A stretch of DNA of 7,254 bases from an uncultured Mucispirillum sp. (GCA_945947845.1 CAMEZN010000083.1:1-7254); one strand, 5' to 3'. Numbered from the stretch's first letter, positions 1-4,566 are shown. A program made the numbers and translations. Notes: a model not told the origin generated them from the letters alone.

Positions 1-699
1 ATGTGCCTTTGCAGCTTTTGATTTAATCATGGAATCTTCTATTATATTACTTTTTGCTACAGATGCTCCAGGTGTATAAAAAACACCACCTAACTCATAT
101 CCGCAGCTTTTTAACAGAGTTTTTATATGATTATAATCATATTCCCCTTTATTATTTATAGAAAAGATAGTGTTTTTATTTGAACTCCCCTTTCCTACAT
201 AAAGAAGCCTTATCTCTATGGTATCACCAAAAGAGTTAGCTACTTCTCTTGTATATACTCCCTCGTTATTCACGAAAGAGTAGAATATCTCAACTGGAGT
301 AGTTGCTTCCTTATTAGGAATATCCTGTATCCAGTTGAATTTCTTACCTGTTTTTTCTCTGAATAAATGCTCAATACGAGCATCTTCAAAAAGGTTGTAG
401 AGTTTAAAAGGCACTCTACAATTATAAAGTTTTACATCAACTTCTTTCATATCCCTTTCAGTCCACCTAGCATGACTTAACTCATGCCATAATAAAGACT
501 GAATATATCCCTCACTCTTTTTTGAGTTATGGGATACATTGCCTACCACAATTCTATGTGGTGGTATAAAACTCCAGCAGGCAGTTTCAACAGCTGCTGA
601 AATTTCTATATTTACTTTTTCTGGTGGTAAAAACCCCATCAGAAAAGCTTCTTTCTTAGCCTGCTGAAGCAGACTTTTTATTTTTGTATTATCTAACAT
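1..699 (-). CDS. CobT/VWA-type metallo-domain protein, partner of MoxR ATPase (3' end outside window)
   Basis: The frame runs from ATG at 699 to the left edge without a stop (233 codons), so the C-terminal part is missing. The start is supported by AGGGAG (706-711) six bases upstream. Residues 71-80 read WHELSHARWT, a zincin-type HExxH motif (H72, E73, H76), and residues 103-110 read LFEDARIE, the conserved 'EDxRIE' motif seen downstream of the HExxH in CobT-like and other VWA proteins that work with MoxR/CobS ATPases; E105 or D106 could supply the third metal ligand. A VWA domain with a MIDAS motif would be expected beyond the edge but is not visible. It lies two genes downstream of the MoxR-type ATPase, the usual pairing, so it is inferred to be the ATPase's substrate-recruiting partner. 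The client is unknown. A terminator-like hairpin (715-741) stands directly before it. Confidence 0.7.
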   Translation of the reverse strand, partial: MLDNTKIKSLLQQAKKEAFLMGFLPPEKVNIEISAAVETACWSFIPPHRIVVGNVSHNSKKSEGYIQSLLWHELSHARWTERDMKEVDVKLYNCRVPFKLYNLFEDARIEHLFREKTGKKFNWIQDIPNKEATTPVEIFYSFVNNEGVYTREVANSFGDTIEIRLLYVGKGSSNKNTIFSINNKGEYDYNHIKTLLKSCGYELGGVFYTPGASVAKSNIIEDSMIKSKAAKAH

Positions 700-714
700 T
701 TCTGTCTCCCTTAT

Positions 715-741
715 AAAAAAAAGCAGGGATAAACCCTGCTT
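715..741 (-). terminator. Rho-independent terminator/attenuator before the VWA-protein gene
   Basis: Read on the minus strand: AAGCAGGG, loop TTTAT, CCCTGCTT, continuing into a run of eight T in all. The stem is 8 bp and perfect. It follows the stop of the 55-residue gene by 10 bases and ends three bases before the Shine-Dalgarno sequence of the VWA-protein gene, so it should lower that gene's expression relative to the ATPase rather than close an operon. Confidence 0.75.
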
Positions 742-751
742 AAAATAAATA

Positions 752-919
752 CTACTCGCCATATTTGCTTTCGTAGTATTTTTCCATTACTAAGGTTTCG
801 TCAAAAGCCCTGTCTTCAAGGTCCTCCAACTCCTCCTCATAACTTTCATACTCGTCTGAGCAATAATTGCCCATACGAACATCTTCTAAAATCATTTTTT
901 TATATTTTTCCATTCTCAT
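752..919 (-). CDS. Small acidic protein (55 aa), unknown function
   Basis: The frame opens with ATG at 919, preceded by a strong GGAGG seven bases upstream, 17 bases after the stop of the MoxR-type gene, and closes with TAG at 752-754. The product begins MRMEKYKKMILEDVRMGNYC and is very acidic in the middle (residues 22-40 are mostly D, E, Y and L: SDEYESYEEELEDLEDR), with no signal peptide or membrane span. I do not recognise the family. The tight spacing and good ribosome-binding site make a real gene likely, cotranslated with the ATPase. An adaptor or charge-mimic role is possible but unsupported. An internal ATG (codon 3) is an alternative start. Confidence 0.6.
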   Translation of the reverse strand: MRMEKYKKMILEDVRMGNYCSDEYESYEEELEDLEDRAFDETLVMEKYYESKYGE

Positions 920-936
920 TATTTCCTCCAAGCCGA

Positions 937-2289
937 TTAAAAGTAATCGTTTACAATTCTTTCAACCAGCTCTATTTGTTCTTTTACAGGCTTCCCGTAA
1001 ACATCACGGTCTACCCATAATAATTTTTGAGCAAGAATGTAGTCTTTAACTTCATCTTCCTGCTCTGCTAAATCAAAAGCCCTTGACAAAGTCCTAAGTG
1101 TAGGAATTTCTGCCACTAACCCTTGCTCTCTAGCATTAGTCATTTTTTTAAAAAACAACCCAGCTTTTTGAGCAATAGTATAGTTAAAACCTTTTTCTTC
1201 AGCTTTATTTTTAAGGATATATATCAGTGTGTCCACCTCTGTATCCTTTCTAACCACTATAAACCTTTCAGCAAGTGCTGGGTCTATAGTATCTACTGCA
1301 TACTGTCCACCCACATTTGTAGTAGCCAATACAAATAAATTTCTTGTATCGCAGGATAATACTTCTTCCCTTGCGATACCGTCTATTACCTCTAATATCC
1401 TGCCAGTCCTAAGGTTATATTTACCATGAACAGGACTTAAAGCAGTTAAGAGAATGTTTAATTCCCTTTGAGGTATTCTTAAAAGCTCATCAATGATAAG
1501 AATACTTTTCTTACCATTCTGAGCTTTCCTAAAAGCTTCAGCAATAGGACCATCTTTCCAGATGAGGCTATTGCTGTTATTAGAAGATATATTCATCTGA
1601 TAATCGCCACTAAAAAAATCAGCAGCAGATACTGATGTATCTTCTATTTTATTTTCTTGACCTGCATAAGGTACTAAACACCCTAATAAGTCAATAGATT
1701 CAATTCCTGCATGACCACCAACGAAAGAAGGTTCAATATCAAGACTTTTAGCATATTCAAATGCTTCATACGTCTTACCTGAACCTCTGTCACCTTCTAT
1801 CAAAACAGGAATTTTAAATGCAAACCTTTTTAATTGCTCAAAAGGTTCTTTGTCTTTTTTAGCTGGTTTTTCAATTACACCAGCTTCAGATAACATATCA
1901 TCAGTAATATACGATATGCTATCTTTGTAAGCATCGCAAACACCTATAATATGTTTGCATACTTCATAGATGTTCCCATTGCAAGCCACTGGTCTCAGGG
2001 AGTTTCCCTGATGAAAATTGCATGCAGTATCTTTATCTGCATCAGCATTACACCAAAGAAACCACTCGCCAGTTTCTTTTCCATCATACTGTAATCTAAC
2101 TGTATGATGTTTATTTCTGCCTGTTAACACGAAGTCAACAGTAACAATATTATCACCATTATTTTCTATTGATGATAATATGATATCGTATTCTTTTTTC
2201 ACAGTAGCTGAAGTCGCTGTGGATATTTGAGAAGTGGTTTCAAAAAATGCCTCCACTTCCTTTTTACTTTTAAATGTTAAACTTGCCAT
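937..2289 (-). CDS. MoxR-family AAA+ ATPase with N-terminal SWIM-like Cys/His region
   Basis: The 450-residue product has a full AAA+ core of the MoxR/CbbQ type: Walker A GDRGSGKT (166-173), Walker B SILIIDE (262-268), sensor-1 ATTN (322-325) and an arginine-finger-like ER/F at 341-343. Ahead of it, C80, C90, C103, C111 and H113 (the latter in EVCKHIIGV) resemble a SWIM zinc finger, a domain known to occur with MoxR/VWA modules; this assignment is inference. The start at 2289 (MASLTF) is preferred over an in-frame ATG at 2319 because TAAGGAGACAGAAT lies immediately upstream, and the extra ten codons would run through a 9-bp hairpin (2304-2328). MoxR ATPases remodel protein complexes with a VWA/CobT-like partner, which is encoded two genes downstream. 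The substrate is unknown. Nothing looks truncated. Confidence 0.85.
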   Translation of the reverse strand: MASLTFKSKKEVEAFFETTSQISTATSATVKKEYDIILSSIENNGDNIVTVDFVLTGRNKHHTVRLQYDGKETGEWFLWCNADADKDTACNFHQGNSLRPVACNGNIYEVCKHIIGVCDAYKDSISYITDDMLSEAGVIEKPAKKDKEPFEQLKRFAFKIPVLIEGDRGSGKTYEAFEYAKSLDIEPSFVGGHAGIESIDLLGCLVPYAGQENKIEDTSVSAADFFSGDYQMNISSNNSNSLIWKDGPIAEAFRKAQNGKKSILIIDELLRIPQRELNILLTALSPVHGKYNLRTGRILEVIDGIAREEVLSCDTRNLFVLATTNVGGQYAVDTIDPALAERFIVVRKDTEVDTLIYILKNKAEEKGFNYTIAQKAGLFFKKMTNAREQGLVAEIPTLRTLSRAFDLAEQEDEVKDYILAQKLLWVDRDVYGKPVKEQIELVERIVNDYF

Positions 2290-2290
2290 A

Positions 2291-2328
2291 TTCTGTCTCC
2301 TTACAGTGATATTTGGCATATACCACTG
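2291..2328 (-). promoter_or_regulatory. Hairpin plus extended Shine-Dalgarno before the MoxR-type gene
   Basis: Minus-strand CAGTGGTAT, loop ATGCCAA, ATATCACTG forms a 9-bp stem with one G-U pair (2304-2328). It abuts TAAGGAGACAGAA (2291-2302 region), the ribosome-binding site that fixes the start at 2289. Thirteen bases of this site are exactly complementary to the loop and stem edge of the putative sRNA at 2962-3038. Confidence 0.5.
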
Positions 2329-2364
2329 ATTTTTTTTTATTTATTATTTTTTTCTTTTGATAAC

Positions 2365-2397
2365 AAAAAAAGCCAACCAGTAAACTGATTGACTTTT
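2365..2397 (-). terminator. Terminator of cassette A peptide mRNA
   Basis: On the minus strand AAAAGTCAATCAG, loop TTTA, CTGGTTGGCTTTT pairs over 13 bp, followed by T7 in total. Two pairs are U-G on the minus strand and would be A-C mismatches on the plus strand, so the minus-strand RNA is the functional one. Related copies end cassettes B and C. Confidence 0.85.
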
Positions 2398-2417
2398 CTT
2401 TAAATTTGATATATATT
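2389..2417 (+). promoter_or_regulatory. Promoter of antisense RNA A
   Basis: TTGACT (2389-2394), 17 bp, TATATT (2412-2417). The -35 box lies inside the 3' arm of the peptide mRNA terminator. The same TTGACT-N17-TATATT arrangement recurs at the same place in cassettes B and C although the spacer sequences differ. Confidence 0.7.
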
Positions 2418-2423
2418 ACAGTT

Positions 2424-2588
2424 AAGAGCAGGGGATGCCCTAAATCCCCTACCTTATTATATTAGCGATTCACTATCAGCCAGATAATGTAAAAAATTAC
2501 AAAATCAGCTGACCGTGTTGCTAATGAAGTAATAAAAGATTCCATGAACAAAAGCAGGTATTTTATTATATGCTTACCTGCTTTTTTC
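2424..2588 (+). ncRNA. Putative antisense RNA A (antitoxin-like)
   Basis: Predicted start about seven bases after the -10 box. A 5' stem-loop pairs AGGGGAT with ATCCCCT (2430-2450; 7-base loop GCCCTAA). The 3' end is an intrinsic terminator, AAAAGCAGGTA (2550-2560) with TACCTGCTTTT (2575-2585) and T6. The RNA, about 165 nt, is complementary to the 3'UTR and roughly the last 42 codons of peptide A but does not reach its Shine-Dalgarno. As in TxpA/RatA- or BsrG/SR4-type loci, it would act by duplex formation and decay rather than by covering the ribosome-binding site. Ends are inferred. Confidence 0.6.
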
Positions 2589-2617
2589 ATGAGGCTTCTT
2601 CTTAACTGTTTAAGCAT
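2462..2617 (-). CDS. Small basic/hydrophobic peptide A (51 aa), putative type I toxin
   Basis: ATG at 2617 lies 11 bases after GGAGG (2629-2633); stop TAA at 2462-2464. The peptide starts MLKQLRRSLMKKAGKHIIKY: a strongly basic N-terminus, then hydrophobic stretches at about 17-30 and 38-49 (ADFVIFYIIWLIV), suggesting membrane association. The N-terminal half aligns with peptide B (MLKQLR-x2-LMKKAG, LL-x-F, IT-x-LA), supporting real coding. A GTG six bases from the same Shine-Dalgarno opens an overlapping six-codon frame across the ATG. The start region is complementary to a leader segment at 2693-2705, and a convergent RNA covers the 3' half. Small membrane peptides with antisense RNAs are typical type I toxins; the family itself is not one I recognise. 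A leader or structural peptide is the alternative. Confidence 0.65.
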   Translation of the reverse strand: MLKQLRRSLMKKAGKHIIKYLLLFMESFITSLATRSADFVIFYIIWLIVNR

Positions 2618-2849
2618 AACACTTTACACCTCCATATAGATTATCTATATAAAAGCAGAGAATATCATAAGATATAACTCCACTGTTGTAGTTAAAGTGT
2701 TATGCATTTTTTTGATTTTTTTACACAGCAGTACCGCTGTATATTTTGATAATACACCATACTCATACAGTGTATCAATATTGAAGTAAGTCTATTAAGA
2801 CTTCTTGGACCTGTATATAACAGGGGACTCTTATTGAGAGTAATATGAT
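2618..2849 (-). promoter_or_regulatory. Structured 5' leader of peptide A mRNA
   Basis: On the minus strand five hairpins follow the promoter: ACTCT/AGAGT (2827-2841), CCTGT/ACAGG (2810-2824), AAGTCT/AGACTT (2788-2803), a 10-bp stem with two G-U pairs (2752-2775), and a 7-bp stem with one G-U pair (2723-2742). The G-U pairs favour the minus-strand RNA. Then GCATAACACTTTA (minus strand of 2693-2705) can pair perfectly over 13 bp with the peptide start region (2614-2626). A further 6-bp hairpin abuts the Shine-Dalgarno. The leader of cassette C has the same order of elements with different stem sequences. No known riboswitch class was recognised. Confidence 0.65.
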
Positions 2850-2855
2850 AGATAT

Positions 2856-2884
2856 AATATACAATTTATATTATACATTGTCAA
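2856..2884 (-). promoter_or_regulatory. Promoter of cassette A mRNA
   Basis: On the minus strand TTGACA (2884-2879), 17 bp, TATATT (2861-2856): a perfect -35 and a good -10. The inferred start, about 2849, lies just before the first leader hairpin. It is divergent from the sRNA promoter at 2927-2955. Confidence 0.8.
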
Positions 2885-2926
2885 TAAATAAGGTTTAAAA
2901 TATTGTGAAAAGTATGGTAAATTTCA

Positions 2927-2955
2927 TTGACTTATTTAATATAATATGATATTTT
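2927..2955 (+). promoter_or_regulatory. Promoter of putative sRNA
   Basis: TTGACT (2927-2932), 17 bp, TATTTT (2950-2955). The -35 matches those of the three antisense RNA promoters; the -10 is weaker. An overlapping TATAAT at 2940-2945 lacks a good -35. Confidence 0.5.
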
Positions 2956-2961
2956 ATAGTA

Positions 2962-3038
2962 TAAATAAAAGTATTATTTGTTCTGTCTCCTTATAGAACA
3001 AAAGAAAAGCAGGATATTTTTTTATTCCTGCTTTTTTT
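2962..3038 (+). ncRNA. Putative sRNA with anti-Shine-Dalgarno loop
   Basis: About 77 nt, inferred from the promoter at 2927-2955 and an intrinsic terminator: AAAAGCAGGA (3005-3014), loop, TCCTGCTTTT (3026-3035), with T7 at 3032-3038. Upstream, TTTGTTCT (2977-2984) and AGAACAAA (2995-3002) form an 8-bp stem presenting the loop GTCTCCTTAT. This loop plus its 5' stem edge is complementary to TAAGGAGACAGAA before the MoxR-type gene (13 contiguous bases), to GGAGACAGAA before the VWA-protein gene (10, then a one-base bulge) and to AGGAGACAG before the 50-residue gene (9). It could repress their translation. On the opposite strand the same bases look like a ribosome-binding site, but no frame follows. 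The strip 2885-2961 holds no other gene. Confidence 0.55.
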
Positions 3039-3085
3039 ATTATAATTAAACAATTATTTTTTAAGTTTTATTAAAAAATAGACAT

Positions 3086-3114
3086 AAAAAAAGCCCACCA
3101 AAAAAGGTGAGCTT
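3086..3114 (-). terminator. Terminator after the RelE-like/XRE operon
   Basis: Minus strand AAGCTCACC, loop TTTTTT, GGTGGGCTT with T7 in total; 9-bp stem with one U-G pair. It ends 16 bases after the antitoxin stop. A near-identical hairpin stands upstream of the operon at 3719-3745. Confidence 0.85.
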
Positions 3115-3129
3115 GAAATGTTTTATATT

Positions 3130-3435
3130 TTATACTGCATATTCCCAAATAGATTTTATTGGAACTTTATAAAGCTTTGCCATTTTTATAACTAAAGCTT
3201 TATTCGGAGTTTTAAGTCCTTTTTCAATTTCTTTTAGCTCCTTTGGATTAATACCAAGAGCAATAGCTGCATCACGACGAGGCATATTATCTCTGCAACC
3301 AGCAATTATATAACCAGCTCTTTTTTTCATATTTCCACCATCTATTGGATAGAGAACATCTTCAATATCAATGGTATGTAATTCATCTATTTTATCTTTA
3401 ATTTTTTGAATCAAATTCTTGATGTGTTTGAACAT
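3130..3435 (-). CDS. XRE-family antitoxin (101 aa)
   Basis: The product carries a C-terminal XRE-type helix-turn-helix, about residues 40-95: the stretch PRRDAAIALGINPKELKEI is the helix-turn-helix core and is followed by GLKTPNKALVIKMAKLYKVP, the usual tail of this fold. Residues 1-38 are a basic, helical N-terminal extension that may contact the toxin. GGAGG sits six bases before ATG at 3435, inside the 3' end of the toxin gene; the two genes overlap by 38 bp, which implies translational coupling. Toxin-first order is typical of higBA-like loci. By family knowledge the protein should neutralise the toxin and repress the operon promoter. The DNA operator cannot be assigned with confidence. 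A shorter start at an internal Met (MKKRAGY) would remove the extension. Confidence 0.85.
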   Translation of the reverse strand: MFKHIKNLIQKIKDKIDELHTIDIEDVLYPIDGGNMKKRAGYIIAGCRDNMPRRDAAIALGINPKELKEIEKGLKTPNKALVIKMAKLYKVPIKSIWEYAV

Positions 3436-3682
3436 CTTTTACCTCCATTTCTCTTTTTTCTTCATTTATCACCATCCATAATGCTATCATTACTGGACTG
3501 TTATTATTTAAATGACAATGGTATAATCCACTACCATTTTTTAATTTGCCAAAATGAGACCACCAAGTTAATTGTGGACCATATTTTTTTAAATCATTAA
3601 TCAGTCTTTCAAAATGAGTATTTATAAATGGATATTTTTTTAATTTTTTGGCTACTTTTTTATTAGTAGTAATATTCCACAT
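3398..3682 (-). CDS. RelE/HigB-like toxin (94 aa)
   Basis: The product looks like a complete RelE/ParE-superfamily mRNA interferase of the short HigB-like kind: N-terminal helix pair rich in lysine (NKKVAKKLKKYP), then KLKNGSGLYHCHLNNN and a C-terminal strand pair with VKDVQTHQEF, matching the family pattern 'GKL...YHCHL...W.V...V..V.THE'. The likely catalytic surface includes Y54, H55, H57 and H87 (inference). The frame stays open further upstream to 3769, but those codons run through a terminator hairpin. The start at 3682 sits 10 bases from AGGGG; an out-of-frame ATG at 3687 is closer, giving the overlapping ATGTCATG also seen in cassettes B and C. It probably stabilises the element with the adjacent antitoxin. 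Confidence 0.85.
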   Translation of the reverse strand: MWNITTNKKVAKKLKKYPFINTHFERLINDLKKYGPQLTWWSHFGKLKNGSGLYHCHLNNNSPVMIALWMVINEEKREMEVKDVQTHQEFDSKN

Positions 3683-3685
3683 GAC

Positions 3686-3714
3686 ATTATATCCCCTTTT
3701 TTTATATTTTTCAA
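3686..3714 (-). promoter_or_regulatory. Candidate promoter overlapping the toxin start
   Basis: On the minus strand TTGAAA (3714-3709), 17 bp, TATAAT (3691-3686), directly after the T-run of the upstream terminator. The -10 ends only three bases before the toxin ATG, so transcription would begin at about the start codon, giving a leaderless or antitoxin-only mRNA. Confidence 0.45.
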
Positions 3715-3718
3715 TATT

Positions 3719-3745
3719 AAAAAAGCCCACCGTAAAGGTGAGCTT
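3719..3745 (-). terminator. Terminator upstream of the toxin-antitoxin operon
   Basis: Minus strand AAGCTCACC, loop TTTAC, GGTGGGCTT running into T6 (counting the last two stem bases). It ends transcription arriving from the 110-residue gene and insulates the toxin operon. It matches the downstream terminator (3086-3114) except in the loop. Confidence 0.8.
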
Positions 3746-3755
3746 CTGAACTATT

Positions 3756-3809
3756 TTAGAAATTAGCAACTTCTTTAATTTCCTGATAAATTATTATATC
3801 CCTACTCAT
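3756..3809 (-). CDS. Possible 17-residue peptide
   Basis: ATG at 3809 lies four bases after the TGA of the 110-residue gene; the frame reads MSRDIIIYQEIKEVANF and ends TAA at 3756-3758, just before the terminator. The preceding GGGTGA is only a weak ribosome-binding site. It may be a real cotranslated peptide, the remnant of a longer gene cut by insertion of the toxin-antitoxin unit, or chance. Confidence 0.2.
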   Translation of the reverse strand: MSRDIIIYQEIKEVANF

Positions 3810-3813
3810 GGCA

Positions 3814-4146
3814 TCACCCATTAATAAGGATATTTTTTTCAGCAGCCTTATAAGTTAAAACTGCTAAAATAGTTTCATACTCTGCCTCATCAGCAGAATA
3901 TGTTTGTTTATAAACTGTGTTAGTAGTATTATCTACTACTAACACAGTCACTTCTTTAGTAGTAACTTTATAAGAGATTATAAAATCTCCTACAAATACT
4001 ACTGCATTATTTGTATCTACTACATCAGTAATAGATACAATATCCCTAACAGAATCAACTACTATAGATATAATTTCTTTTTCTCCTGCATATGCATTAA
4101 ATACACAAATAAGAGAAATTGTTAATATAAGGAGAATTTTTTTCAT
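3814..4146 (-). CDS. Secreted/periplasmic small protein (110 aa), unknown function
   Basis: A clear Sec signal peptide opens the product: MKKILLILTISLICVFNAYA, with cleavage predicted after AYA. The mature part of about 90 residues is rich in V, T, I and D, with alternating hydrophobic strands (VVFVGDFIISYKV, EVTVLVVD), suggesting a small beta-rich domain ending in a helix (ADEAEYETILAVLTYKAAEK). There is no cysteine in the mature part and no lipobox. AGGGGA lies five to six bases before ATG at 4146, ten bases after the stop of the 50-residue gene, so the two are one operon. I do not recognise the family; an envelope or pilus-associated role is plausible given the transfer genes upstream but not shown. 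Confidence 0.7.
   Translation of the reverse strand: MKKILLILTISLICVFNAYAGEKEIISIVVDSVRDIVSITDVVDTNNAVVFVGDFIISYKVTTKEVTVLVVDNTTNTVYKQTYSADEAEYETILAVLTYKAAEKNILING
3914..3948. repeat. Perfect 15-bp inverted repeat inside the 110-residue gene
   Basis: Arms ACTGTGTTAGTAGTA (3914-3928) and TACTACTAACACAGT (3934-3948) are exact reverse complements with a 5-base spacer. In the gene they encode VTVLVVDNTTNTVY. No T-run follows on either strand, so it is not a terminator. Confidence 0.9.
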
Positions 4147-4156
4147 ATATATCCCC

Positions 4157-4309
4157 TTATATTTCTTTTCTTACTTTAGCTATAACAATAGCTGTTGTAG
4201 CTAAAACAAGTATTATGCCTAACATCAGCAGACTGCTGCCTGCTGATGTAAAACTGTCATTTCTTGCTCCAGCAGAGATTGCTGAAGTTGTTCCTATTAA
4301 AAGTTCCAT
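4157..4309 (-). CDS. Small single-span membrane protein (50 aa)
   Basis: ATG at 4309 follows TATAGGAGACAG with good spacing; TAA at 4157-4159 overlaps the next gene's ribosome-binding region. The peptide starts MELLIGTTSAISAGARNDSF, then has one hydrophobic span at about 27-44 (LLMLGIILVLATTAIVIA) and a basic tail KVRKEI. That layout (polar N-terminus, one span, basic C-terminus) resembles small pilin-like or conjugation membrane proteins, and also the mature coat protein of filamentous phages; neither is established. It is cotranscribed with the secreted 110-residue protein. Its ribosome-binding site shares AGGAGACAG with the MoxR-type gene and is a candidate target of the sRNA at 2962-3038. 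Confidence 0.65.
   Translation of the reverse strand: MELLIGTTSAISAGARNDSFTSAGSSLLMLGIILVLATTAIVIAKVRKEI
4222..4249. repeat. Perfect 10-bp inverted repeat inside the 50-residue gene
   Basis: Arms ACATCAGCAG (4222-4231) and CTGCTGATGT (4240-4249) flank an 8-base loop ACTGCTGC. It covers the codons for FTSAGSSLLM, just ahead of the membrane span, and has no following T-run. Confidence 0.85.
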
Positions 4310-4355
4310 ACCTGTCTCCTATATTTCTATATTTTTTTTATTTTTTTTTAATAAT

Positions 4356-4390
4356 AAAAAAAGCCAACCAATATAACTGATTGACTTTTT
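4356..4390 (-). terminator. Terminator of cassette B peptide mRNA
   Basis: On the minus strand a 15-bp stem (3-base loop TAT) followed by the A/T-rich tail with T7. One G-C pair of cassette C is G-U here, so pairing is kept despite sequence change. Confidence 0.85.
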
Positions 4391-4409
4391 TTCTTTTTTA
4401 TTATATATT
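4381..4409 (+). promoter_or_regulatory. Promoter of antisense RNA B
   Basis: TTGACT (4381-4386), 17 bp almost entirely T, TATATT (4404-4409). The -35 lies in the terminator stem exactly as in cassettes A and C. Confidence 0.7.
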
Positions 4410-4415
4410 ACAGTT

Positions 4416-4566
4416 AAGAACAGGGGAGGCTACCCCCTGTCTTATATGCTAGTTAGTCTAAACCTAACAACTGATATAAATATTCAGCTGTAAGCCAAGC
4501 TAATCTAGTTATTAGAACTTTTATGAAAATAAGCAGGTGTTCTTTAACGAATATACCTGCTTTTTT
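4416..4566 (+). ncRNA. Putative antisense RNA B (antitoxin-like)
   Basis: Inferred transcript of about 150 nt: 5' stem-loop ACAGGGG/CCCCTGT (4420-4440, loop AGGCTAC), then sequence antisense to the 3'UTR and about the last 37 codons of peptide B. It ends at the terminator AAGCAGGT (4531-4538)/ACCTGCTT (4555-4562) with T6 at 4561-4566. Same design as RNA A but with a different loop, so pairing should be cassette-specific. Confidence 0.6.

Noticed and set aside
867..1429. Plus-strand frames over the MoxR-type gene (867-1049, 1123-1338, 1229-1429)
   Set aside because: They lie opposite a well-supported AAA+ gene, lack ribosome-binding sites and show no family features.
2290..2319. Longer start for the MoxR-type gene (ATG at 2319)
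   Set aside because: The extra codons run through a 9-bp hairpin and the Shine-Dalgarno AAGGAG that serves ATG 2289; no ribosome-binding site precedes 2319.
2723..2841. Leader hairpins as a replication-origin iteron array or CRISPR repeats
   Set aside because: The hairpins are of unlike sequence with no regular repeat-spacer pattern; their G-U pairs and position after a promoter fit a structured transcript.
2977..3002. Orphan minus-strand ribosome-binding site marking a deleted gene
   Set aside because: No start codon or frame follows. The plus-strand promoter, 8-bp stem and T7 terminator fit an sRNA with an anti-Shine-Dalgarno loop better, though a scar is not excluded.
3406..3600. Plus-strand frame opposite the RelE-like toxin
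   Set aside because: It is an antisense shadow of a recognised toxin gene with no ribosome-binding site.
3683..3769. N-terminal extension of the RelE-like toxin to 3769
   Set aside because: The extension translates the upstream terminator hairpin and T-run; the family starts near MWNITTNKK.
4157..4309. 50-residue protein as filamentous-phage major coat protein
   Set aside because: The layout is similar, but there is no signal peptide and no zot-like, replication or minor coat genes nearby; transfer genes suggest a conjugative element.
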